Made by a program: the position numbers and the translations under genes
Assembly (NCBI GenBank): GCA_015486475.1
Contig: WFRO01000161.1
Coordinates: forward strand, 1-9,215
From: Bacteroidales bacterium
Lineage (GTDB): Bacteria > Bacteroidota > Bacteroidia > Bacteroidales > VadinHA17
Length of the DNA stretch: 9,215 nt
Direction: 5' to 3'
The notes under the pieces: model-generated
Told to the model about the DNA's origin: nothing
The model's database searches: none
The model's input: the letters and a program-made list of their open reading frames with translations, nothing else
Shown here: positions 1 to 5,599 of the stretch, piece after piece
Numbering within the stretch: position 1 is the first letter of the stretch
Layout: every line of letters begins with the position of its first letter

Positions 1-60
1 GGACAGGATCCCGGTATTGTTAGTATCTTTTTGAAAAAAGTCCCTGCAGACGGGGTATAG
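1..60 (+). CDS. Possible 3' end of an unidentified gene (partial)
   Basis: Frame 1 is open from the window edge to a TAG at 58-60 and gives the 19-residue peptide GQDPGIVSIFLKKVPADGV. The other two + frames hit stops sooner, and the composition looks protein-like, so this may be the C-terminus of a gene upstream of folD and on the same strand. I do not recognise the family, and 19 open codons can occur by chance. No terminator hairpin follows it before the folD leader. Confidence 0.3.
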   Translation, partial: GQDPGIVSIFLKKVPADGV

Positions 61-77
61 CGGGATGGAAAAAGTTT

Positions 78-85
78 TATGTTTG
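78..85 (+). promoter_or_regulatory. Candidate -7 promoter element (TAnnTTTG) for folD
   Basis: TATGTTTG is an exact match to the Bacteroidota -7 consensus TAnnTTTG. No convincing TTTG/TTG -33 element sits about 19-21 bp upstream, so the call rests on one box. If used, transcription would begin near 91-93, just before the heptamer array, making that array almost the entire folD leader. Confidence 0.4.
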
Positions 86-94
86 AAGGGGAAA

Positions 95-199
95 GGTGCA
101 GGGTGCAGGGTGCTAGGTGCTAGGTGCTGGGTACTCGAAACTCGATACCAATAACTCATAACTACGAACCACGAACCACAAACTACGAACCACAAACCA
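95..199 (+). repeat. Drifting tandem heptamer array, 15 units
   Basis: From 95 to 199 the sequence divides without a gap into fifteen 7-bp units. The first units are GGTGCAG or GGTGCTA, the middle ones are GGTACTC, GAAACTC and ATAACTC, and the last ones are CGAACCA or CAAACCA. The fifth base of every unit is C, and from unit 6 onward bases 4-5 are always AC. Consensus thus shifts gradually from G-rich to A/C-rich while phase is strictly kept. The array stops 2 bp before the folD start codon. It has no spacers and no long repeat, so it is not CRISPR. Function is unknown; candidates are a slipped-strand replication repeat, a dispersed intergenic repeat family, or a structured leader. Confidence 0.85.
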
Positions 200-201
200 C
201 T

Positions 202-1086
202 ATGTACACACTTATAGACGGAAAAAAGACCTCCGCTGAGATCCGGGAGGAGATCAGGGGGGAGGTGGAAGCCTTGAAAAAGAGCGGCCACAGGGCGCCT
301 CATCTGGCTGCGATCCTGGTGGGGCATGACGGTGCCAGCGAGACCTATGTGGCTGCCAAGGAGAGAGCCTGCCGCGAGGTGGGTTTCGACTCCACGGTGA
401 TCCGCCTGGAGGAGGATGTCCGCGAAGAGGATCTCCTGGACCAGGTGCGGCGGATCAACGGGGATCCTGCCATTGACGGGCTGATCGTACAGTTGCCGCT
501 GCCGGAGCATCTGGATGAACAGAAGGTGATCGAGACCATTCTGCCGGAGAAGGATGTGGACGGTTTTCATCCGGTCAATGTAGGACGTATGGTGATCGGC
601 CTGCCGGCTTTCATCTCGGCTACGCCCGCAGGCATCCTGGAGCTGATAAAACGTTATGGGATCCCGACGGAGGGACGTCACTGTGTGGTGATAGGCCGCA
701 GCAATATCGTGGGTAAACCCATGAGCATCCTCCTGGCCCGCAAGGCCGACCCGGGCAACTGCACTGTGACCGTATGCCACAGCCGCACCCGCGACCTGGC
801 GGCGATCACGCGCCAGGCCGATATTGTGATCGCAGCCCTCGGGAAAGCCGGATTTCTCAAAGGAGATATGGTGAAGGAAGGGGTGGCGGTGATCGACGTG
901 GGCATCACACGCCTCCCGTCCGACAAAACAAAGTCGGGGTGGAAGCTTTACGGGGATGTTGATTTTGAGACGGTTGCTCCCAAAAGCAGTTACATCACCC
1001 CTGTGCCGGGCGGTGTGGGGCCCATGACCATCGTATCCCTGCTGAAGAATACACTGCTGGCAGCACGGAAAGAGATCTATCGCTGA
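202..1086 (+). CDS. folD: Bifunctional methylenetetrahydrofolate dehydrogenase / methenyltetrahydrofolate cyclohydrolase
   Basis: This cytoplasmic enzyme interconverts 5,10-methylene-, 5,10-methenyl- and 10-formyl-tetrahydrofolate with NADP, supplying one-carbon units for purines and fMet-tRNA. From the ATG at 202 it has 294 residues, normal for FolD. Family signatures are visible: YVAAK (49-53), containing the catalytic-type lysine K53 of the YxxxK motif; QLPLP (97-101); DVDGFHP (118-124); the nucleotide-binding GRSNIVGKP (165-173); and PVPGGVGPMT (267-276). The frame is open back to an ATG at 124, but those 26 extra residues are a translation of the heptamer array with a 7-residue periodicity (NYEPRTT, NYEPQTT). 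FolD proteins begin at the equivalent of MYTLIDGK, so 202 is preferred. There is no Shine-Dalgarno sequence, as is usual in this phylum. It is followed by a 77-bp spacer with a candidate promoter for the next gene. Confidence 0.97.
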   Translation: MYTLIDGKKTSAEIREEIRGEVEALKKSGHRAPHLAAILVGHDGASETYVAAKERACREVGFDSTVIRLEEDVREEDLLDQVRRINGDPAIDGLIVQLPLPEHLDEQKVIETILPEKDVDGFHPVNVGRMVIGLPAFISATPAGILELIKRYGIPTEGRHCVVIGRSNIVGKPMSILLARKADPGNCTVTVCHSRTRDLAAITRQADIVIAALGKAGFLKGDMVKEGVAVIDVGITRLPSDKTKSGWKLYGDVDFETVAPKSSYITPVPGGVGPMTIVSLLKNTLLAARKEIYR

Positions 1087-1115
1087 ATGAGCGGGCCGGC
1101 TGAACATTTGTGGTG

Positions 1116-1130
1116 AAATACGCGGTATTT
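1116..1130. promoter_or_regulatory. Small perfect palindrome just upstream of a -7 box
   Basis: AAATAC (1116-1121) and GTATTT (1125-1130) are exact inverted repeats around the trinucleotide GCG, 4 bp before the -7 box at 1135. The position would suit an operator for the TPR gene. It could instead be a weak hairpin after folD, but no real T-run follows. Six-bp arms are short enough to be chance. Confidence 0.25.
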
Positions 1131-1134
1131 ATTG

Positions 1135-1142
1135 TAACTTTG
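1135..1142 (+). promoter_or_regulatory. Candidate -7 promoter element for the TPR-comA-popT-aroE run
   Basis: TAACTTTG matches the Bacteroidota -7 consensus TAnnTTTG exactly. The nearest TTTG (1107-1110) is 24 bp upstream, longer than the usual spacing of about 19-21 bp. Predicted transcription would begin near 1148-1150, giving a leader of about 15 nt to the ATG at 1164. That argues against the in-frame ATG at 1110 being the start. Confidence 0.45.
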
Positions 1143-1163
1143 TGCCGTTATTGTTTTTTACCT

Positions 1164-2573
1164 ATGAGAGAAGAAAAGGAAGAGTTTCCTGAAGAGGAGA
1201 AAGAGAACAGGCTGGTGAGCCGTTTTGAGCGGATGCGCCGGGAGGGGATCGTCAGGTACATGGATGTGTCCGACTATGAGGAGATCATCGACGCATATCT
1301 CGACAAGGGACAGTATGACAAGGCGGAGCAGACGGTACGGCTTGCCCTGCGGCAGCATCCTTCGGCTTTTTCACTGATCCTGAAAAAAGCAGATATCTTT
1401 CTGGCACGTTCCGATTATCTTCTGGCCCTCGAAGTGCTGGATCCCCTCACCCGTCTGGATCCCAATAATTACGAGGTCTTTTTATTACGCGGCTTTTCTT
1501 TCACCCATTTGGAGCGGGCAGAGGAAGCGGTGAAGGATTTTGACAAGGCCCTTTCGCTGGGTGCCGGGATGGAGGGAGACATTGCCTTCCAGGCAGGGAC
1601 CGAGCTGGAGATGGCGGGATATTACAGGAAAGCCCTGAAATATATGGAACAGGCCTATGAGCAGAACCCTTTTGATATTCAGGCTATGTTCGAGCTGGCT
1701 TTTCTCTGTCAGCAGACAGGCAAAGAAAAACGATCCATAGAGATCTACGAGAGATATCTGAAAGAAGAGCCATTTGATGAGGGCGCCTGGAATAATCTGG
1801 GGGAGGTCTACCTGAACACCGGCAACTATGACAAAGCGCTGGAAGCATTCGATTTTCAGCTGGCCATTCATCCCGCTTCGCCCGACGGGCTCTTTAACAG
1901 GGGGCGGGTGCTGATGTACATGGAGCGTTATCCTGAGGCCATAGAGATACTGGGAAAATACCTGCACAGGAACCCTGAGGATGTGGAGGCCATGCTGTTG
2001 CTGGGGCATTGTTATCAAATGACAGGGGAGAACAGGAGGGCCCTGAGCTGGTACAAGGTCGCTGCCGGAGAGAATGCGGAAGACCCGGAGCCCTGTTATC
2101 GTGCAGCACAGTTATATCGTATGATGAACCTGAACAGCGATGCCGAGGTGTGCTGTATGCGGGCGCTCGCGACAGATCCGGAGAATACGGTTTTCAACCA
2201 TGAGCTGTTCCTGATATGGGAGAATACACGGCCTGCTTTTGAGCGGTTGTCCCTCATCCGGAACATTACACAAAAAGATCCCGAAAACATCGTGTTTTGG
2301 CTGGATTACCTCACACTTCTCTACGAGATGAGAGAAATGAGTGAGCTGGAAAGCGCTTTGGAGGATGCCTGCCGGCACCTTCCCGGGCATGCTCTTCTGA
2401 TGTACATGAAAGGAACGGTGCGCTTGCTGGAGGGCAGGATCGCGGAAGGGGAGGAGCTTTTCGGGCAGGCCCTGGCCAGGGACCCGGAAGGAGTGAAGAT
2501 CTTCCTGGAGAGATTCCCGCAGCTCTCTTCTGTGCGGGAAGTGAGCATTCTGATCGATCAACTTAAAAAGTGA
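1164..2573 (+). CDS. Tetratricopeptide repeat (TPR) protein
   Basis: This is a 469-residue, probably cytoplasmic scaffold-type protein; no signal peptide or membrane segment is seen from the chosen start. After a highly charged Glu-rich N-terminus (about 1-30), the rest is a superhelix of roughly ten 34-residue TPR-like helix pairs. The clearest spans 206-239 and contains AWNNLGEVYLNTGNYDKALE; others lie near 36-69, 103-136, 172-205, 240-273, 274-307, 308-341 and 407-441. No catalytic domain is visible. The ATG at 1164 is chosen over the in-frame ATG at 1110 because the intervening residues have no TPR character and a candidate -7 box (1135-1142) lies between them. It ends 4 bp before comA, so the two are almost certainly co-transcribed. 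The partner and role are unknown; TPR proteins mediate protein-protein contacts. Confidence 0.9.
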   Translation: MREEKEEFPEEEKENRLVSRFERMRREGIVRYMDVSDYEEIIDAYLDKGQYDKAEQTVRLALRQHPSAFSLILKKADIFLARSDYLLALEVLDPLTRLDPNNYEVFLLRGFSFTHLERAEEAVKDFDKALSLGAGMEGDIAFQAGTELEMAGYYRKALKYMEQAYEQNPFDIQAMFELAFLCQQTGKEKRSIEIYERYLKEEPFDEGAWNNLGEVYLNTGNYDKALEAFDFQLAIHPASPDGLFNRGRVLMYMERYPEAIEILGKYLHRNPEDVEAMLLLGHCYQMTGENRRALSWYKVAAGENAEDPEPCYRAAQLYRMMNLNSDAEVCCMRALATDPENTVFNHELFLIWENTRPAFERLSLIRNITQKDPENIVFWLDYLTLLYEMREMSELESALEDACRHLPGHALLMYMKGTVRLLEGRIAEGEELFGQALARDPEGVKIFLERFPQLSSVREVSILIDQLKK

Positions 2574-2577
2574 TATC

Positions 2578-3360
2578 ATGAACTATCAATTGAGCTATCT
2601 GCCTGAACGGACCACGAGCCCGCGCGAAAAAGGCCTCACCATGGTCATGGACAAAGGACTGGCCCTGCGTGAAGCCGAAGATATGCTCCAGATCTCCGGA
2701 GCGTATATCGACATCGTCAAACTGGGTTTTGGGACCTCCATGATCACGCCCGGACTGAAAGAAAAGGTGAAGTTATACAAAGAGGCCGGGATGAAGACCT
2801 ATTTCGGCGGCACCATGTTCGAAGCTTTTGTGATCCGGGGGGCTTTTGATGATTACCGCAAGTATCTCGACCTTTTCGGGATGGAATATGCCGAGGTGTC
2901 TGACGGTTCCATCGTGCTCCCGCATGAGAAAAAGCTGGAATACATACGGATACTGTCGGAACAGGTGACGGTGGTCTCGGAGGTGGGAAGCAAGACGAGT
3001 GATGTGCCCGTGCCCGATGATGTTTGGGTAGGATACATGAAAAGCGAGCTGGAAGCAGGCTCCTGGAAGGTCATCGGTGAAGCCCGCGAGAGCGGCACCA
3101 TCGGCCTGTATCATAAGGACGGATCGGTCAACCGCAGCCTGATCGATGACATTATTGAACATGTGGATATTGACGATGTGATCTGGGAAGCCCCGAACAA
3201 GTCGCAGCAGGCCTGGTTTATCAAGCTGCTGGGGGCCAATGTCAACCTGGGTAACATCAATCCCAAGGAGGTGATCTCCCTCGAGGCGCTCCGGGTAGGG
3301 CTCAGGGGAGATACTTTCTACCGCTTTCTGCCGGATGAAATGAAGATCAAAAAAGCCTGA
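2578..3360 (+). CDS. comA: Phosphosulfolactate synthase (ComA family)
   Basis: ComA-family enzymes add sulfite to phosphoenolpyruvate to give (2R)-phospho-3-sulfolactate, the first step of coenzyme M synthesis in methanogens and of sulfolactate synthesis in Bacillus (YitD). At 260 residues this is the normal size for the single TIM-barrel domain. Conserved blocks follow the barrel strands: VKLGFGTS (47-54), YFGGTMFEAF (75-84), AEVSDGSI (105-112), SEVGSK (134-139), IGEARESGTIG (166-176), and the highly conserved C-terminal run from WEAP (203-206) through NVNLGNI (221-227) to LRGDTF (242-247). It starts 4 bp after the TPR gene. Neither a ComB phosphatase nor a ComC dehydrogenase is nearby. In Bacteroidota a plausible sink is cysteate and then sulfonolipid, but that is inference. 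Coenzyme M itself is unlikely because the rest of that pathway is not seen. Confidence 0.92.
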   Translation: MNYQLSYLPERTTSPREKGLTMVMDKGLALREAEDMLQISGAYIDIVKLGFGTSMITPGLKEKVKLYKEAGMKTYFGGTMFEAFVIRGAFDDYRKYLDLFGMEYAEVSDGSIVLPHEKKLEYIRILSEQVTVVSEVGSKTSDVPVPDDVWVGYMKSELEAGSWKVIGEARESGTIGLYHKDGSVNRSLIDDIIEHVDIDDVIWEAPNKSQQAWFIKLLGANVNLGNINPKEVISLEALRVGLRGDTFYRFLPDEMKIKKA

Positions 3361-3387
3361 CCGGCAAAATATTTCCCGTTACGGCAT

Positions 3388-3420
3388 GAGGACCGTTGTC
3401 CCTGCAGGGAGGGTCTTTTT
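3388..3420 (+). terminator. Terminator- or attenuator-like hairpin between comA and popT
   Basis: GACC (3391-3394) pairs with GGTC (3412-3415), and inside it TCCC (3399-3402) pairs with GGGA (3407-3410) around a TGCA loop. A run of six T (3416-3421) follows directly. This resembles an intrinsic terminator, but an internal bulge weakens it. It could reduce read-through from comA into popT. It lies just inside the longer popT reading frame starting at 3386, which supports the downstream start at 3437. Confidence 0.4.
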
Positions 3421-3436
3421 TGTCTTAAAACAAGGA

Positions 3437-4339
3437 ATGAAAAAAGGGAACGAATATATTCTGGATTTTCTGAAAGGGATCGCCATGGGCATCGGGAATA
3501 TTATCCCGGGGGTGTCGGGGGGTACCATTGCCCTGATCACCGGCATCTATGAGCGTTTTATCCATGCCTTCAGATCATTTGATGTCAAAGCGGTGCGTAT
3601 GTTGCTGAAAGGCGACATCAAAGGGCTCATCGCGCATACCGATCTGTGGTTCCTGACCAGTGTCTTTCTCGGCGTCTTGCTCAGCATAATTGCCCTGGCC
3701 CGGGTCCTGGGTTATACCTTTGAATATTATCCGGTCTATACCTGGGCCTATTTTTTCGGGCTGATCCTGGCGTCCATCTGGTATGTGGGCAAGACGGTGG
3801 AGCGGTGGAATGCGGGGGCGGTGATCTTCCTGCTGATCGGTGTGGCGTTCGCGGCAGGGATCTCTCTTTTCTCACAGTCCACGCCCAATGACAATGTCTG
3901 GTATCTCCTCCTGTGCGGTGTGGTAGCTACCTGCAGCATGATGCTTCCCGGCCTTTCGGGTTCTTTTGTGCTGGTGCTGATGGGGAATTATGAGCTGATC
4001 TTTGTGGACGGCGTCAACACCATGAACCTGCAGGTCCTGTTGCCGGTGGCCGTGGGGGCTGTCATCGGGCTGATCGCCTTCTCCCGTCTGCTCTCCTGGG
4101 TCCTGAAGAACTACCGCAATGTTACCATTGCCCTGCTGACAGGTTTTGTGATCGGTTCGTTGAACCTCCTGTGGCCCTGGCAAAAGGCCGTGTACAATGA
4201 AGCCGGTGATACCATTCTGCGGTATAAGAAATATATCCCCGATCACTGGAGTGCCGAGGTGATCTGGTCTATGGTGTTTGTGCTGGCAGGGGTACTGACG
4301 ATCATCCTGCTGGAATACCTGGCCGCAAAGAAAAAATAA
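3437..4339 (+). CDS. popT: DUF368 polyprenyl-phosphate transporter (PopT family)
   Basis: DUF368 proteins (PopT) were shown to be polyprenyl-phosphate transporters that return undecaprenyl phosphate from the outer to the inner face of the cytoplasmic membrane, so the lipid carrier can be reused for peptidoglycan and glycan export. This 300-residue protein is strongly hydrophobic with about eight membrane segments. It shows the family's internal duplication: NIIPGVSGGT (21-30) and MMLPGLSGSF (168-177) are matching Pro-Gly-x-Ser-Gly re-entrant-type motifs in the two halves. The ATG at 3437 is preferred. The in-frame ATG at 3386 would add 17 residues that overlap the hairpin, and family members begin close to the KGxxMGxxNIIPGVSGGT region. 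It ends 8 bp before aroE, indicating co-transcription. Exact lipid specificity cannot be read from sequence. Confidence 0.93.
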   Translation: MKKGNEYILDFLKGIAMGIGNIIPGVSGGTIALITGIYERFIHAFRSFDVKAVRMLLKGDIKGLIAHTDLWFLTSVFLGVLLSIIALARVLGYTFEYYPVYTWAYFFGLILASIWYVGKTVERWNAGAVIFLLIGVAFAAGISLFSQSTPNDNVWYLLLCGVVATCSMMLPGLSGSFVLVLMGNYELIFVDGVNTMNLQVLLPVAVGAVIGLIAFSRLLSWVLKNYRNVTIALLTGFVIGSLNLLWPWQKAVYNEAGDTILRYKKYIPDHWSAEVIWSMVFVLAGVLTIILLEYLAAKKK

Positions 4340-4347
4340 CAAGTGTC

Positions 4348-5094
4348 ATGCGCAGGTTCGGCCTTATCGGTTTTCCCCTATCGCACTCTTTCTCCGAAAA
4401 ATACTTTACGGAGAAATTCCGCAACGAAGGGATCAGGGATGCTTCGTATGAGAACTTTCCCCTTCAGTCGATCCATGAGTTCCCCGGACTGATCACGTCG
4501 GTAAAAGAGCTGGCGGGACTGAACGTCACGATCCCCTACAAAGAAAAGATCATTCCCTATCTGGATGAGCTGGCGGGGGAGGCTGTTGCCGTGAAGGCGG
4601 TCAACACCATACGCATCGTCCCGGAGGGGGACCGCATGCACCTGACAGGATACAATACCGATGTATGGGGTTTTGAGGTGACTTTAAAGCCCCTGCTCAA
4701 ACCCTGGCATACCTTTGCGCTGGTGCTGGGCACCGGCGGGGCGGCCAAGGCTGTGGGTTATGTTCTGAAGAAACTGGGCCTGGAGGTATGGTATCTCTCC
4801 AGGAAACCGAAAGGGGAGAAAACGATCCGCTACAATGAGCTCACCGGTCCCATGCTGCAGCAGATCAAGGTGCTGGTGAATACCACACCACTGGGCATGT
4901 TCCCCGCCACCGACACCTGCCCGGAGATCCCTTACCGTTACCTGACGCCGGAACACCTGCTATACGACCTTGTGTACAACCCCTCCGAGACCCTCTTTAT
5001 GAAACAGGGAAAAGCGCAGGGTGCCACCGTGGTCAACGGCCTGGAAATGCTGAGGCAACAGGCGGAGAAAGCGTGGAGGATTTGGAATGAGTGA
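4348..5094 (+). CDS. aroE: Shikimate dehydrogenase (NADP+)
   Basis: AroE reduces 3-dehydroshikimate to shikimate with NADPH in the aromatic amino-acid (chorismate) pathway, in the cytoplasm. The protein has 248 residues, slightly short compared with about 270 in E. coli but typical for Bacteroidota. The shikimate-binding FPLSHSFS (9-16), the NVTIPYKE block with catalytic Lys65, Asn86 in AVNTI, and catalytic Asp105 in YNTDVWGF are all present. The NADP site is VLGTGGAAKAV (126-136), followed by VNTTPLGM (177-184). The C-terminal GLEMLRQQAEKAW (231-243) carries the conserved Gln of the substrate pocket. The final codons and stop (from 5085) already belong to the octamer array. No other aro gene is adjacent; the link with popT and comA is positional. 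Confidence 0.96.
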   Translation: MRRFGLIGFPLSHSFSEKYFTEKFRNEGIRDASYENFPLQSIHEFPGLITSVKELAGLNVTIPYKEKIIPYLDELAGEAVAVKAVNTIRIVPEGDRMHLTGYNTDVWGFEVTLKPLLKPWHTFALVLGTGGAAKAVGYVLKKLGLEVWYLSRKPKGEKTIRYNELTGPMLQQIKVLVNTTPLGMFPATDTCPEIPYRYLTPEHLLYDLVYNPSETLFMKQGKAQGATVVNGLEMLRQQAEKAWRIWNE

Positions 5095-5124
5095 ATGAGT
5101 GAATGCTTGAATGAGTGAATGTTT
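5085..5124 (+). repeat. Tandem octamer array, five units, across the aroE stop codon
   Basis: Five consecutive 8-bp units begin with GAATG: GAATGAGT twice, then GAATGCTT, GAATGAGT and GAATGTTT, with a degenerate sixth starting GAAAG at 5125. The array encodes the last two residues (Asn-Glu) and stop of aroE, then covers the start of the longest ygbA-like reading frame. Unit length differs from the heptamer array before folD, but both are short-unit, slightly degenerate arrays at gene junctions. Function is unknown. Confidence 0.8.
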
Positions 5125-5146
5125 GAAAGGATTACGAATAAAGATC

Positions 5147-5539
5147 ATGATCAATCTTTTCAGGAAGCGCAAGGAACGTGAGATCGTGACGGTGAAGACA
5201 ATGATCCGGATGTACTGCAGGGCGCATCATCATCCGGAAGGGGAGATGTGTGAAGCGTGTGCGGAGGTCTTCTCGTATGCGACCATGAAGTACCACCGTT
5301 GTCTCTTCGGGGAGGACAAGCCGGTGTGTGAGGTATGCCCGGTCCATTGCTACAGCCGGGGGATGCGGGAGCAGATACGCACCATCATGCGCTGGTCGGG
5401 TCCCCGCATGATCCTGTACCATCCGCTGATGGCCATAGATCATCTGATGTTGCTACGCCGGTCAAAAAGGAAAATGCCTTTTTATCTGAAAAAAGTGAAC
5501 CTTAAGAAACGTCCGGGCCGGGGCAGGAAGAGTGCCTGA
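5147..5539 (+). CDS. ygbA: YgbA-like 'nitrous oxide-stimulated promoter' family protein
   Basis: This is a small Cys-rich basic protein (130 residues from the ATG at 5147) matching the YgbA_NO family, whose enterobacterial member YgbA belongs to the NsrR nitric-oxide regulon. Its biochemistry is not known to me. Family features are RExxTVKTMIRMYC (11-24); Cys35 and Cys38 as CxxC; Cys52; CEVCPVHC (61-68, three more Cys); MREQIRTIMRWSGPRM (73-88); and HPLMAIDH (92-99). Seven cysteines and several histidines suggest a metal or Fe-S site, which is inference. The frame is also open from an ATG at 5111, but that adds 12 residues from the octamer array and its flank, so 5147 is favoured. It sits 52 bp after aroE and has a basic Lys/Arg-rich tail. 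A candidate promoter for the next gene follows it. Confidence 0.85.
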   Translation: MINLFRKRKEREIVTVKTMIRMYCRAHHHPEGEMCEACAEVFSYATMKYHRCLFGEDKPVCEVCPVHCYSRGMREQIRTIMRWSGPRMILYHPLMAIDHLMLLRRSKRKMPFYLKKVNLKKRPGRGRKSA

Positions 5540-5562
5540 AACCATTGTTTAAAAGATTCTCT

Positions 5563-5570
5563 TATTTTTG
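5563..5570 (+). promoter_or_regulatory. Candidate -7 promoter element for the MFS gene
   Basis: TATTTTTG matches TAnnTTTG exactly. A TTG at 5545-5547 is only 15 bp upstream, closer than the usual -33 spacing, so the assignment rests mostly on one box. It abuts the palindrome at 5571-5589, which would then cover the transcription start. Confidence 0.4.
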
Positions 5571-5589
5571 ATGAACATTTACTGTTCAT
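5571..5589. promoter_or_regulatory. Perfect 7+7 bp palindrome, candidate operator of the MFS gene
   Basis: ATGAACA (5571-5577) and TGTTCAT (5583-5589) are exact inverted repeats around a 5-bp centre (TTTAC). The site lies directly after a -7 consensus box and 10 bp before the MFS start codon, the classic place for a repressor dimer. In RNA it could also form a small hairpin at the 5' end of the message. The regulator is unknown and not in the window. Confidence 0.5.
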
Positions 5590-5599
5590 CCGCCGGAAA

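Noticed and set aside
95..199. Heptamer array as a CRISPR array
   Set aside because: Units are 7 bp, contiguous and without spacers; there is no 23-37 bp repeat and no cas gene.
124..201. N-terminal 26-residue extension of FolD
   Set aside because: It is a translation of the repeat array, begins right after an in-frame TAG at 121-123, and precedes the normal FolD N-terminus.
1110..1163. N-terminal extension of the TPR protein from the ATG at 1110
   Set aside because: It would lie upstream of the candidate promoter box and adds residues without TPR character.
5111..5146. Upstream start of the YgbA-like protein at 5111
   Set aside because: The added residues come largely from the octamer array; the family-like sequence starts near 5147. 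Not fully excluded.
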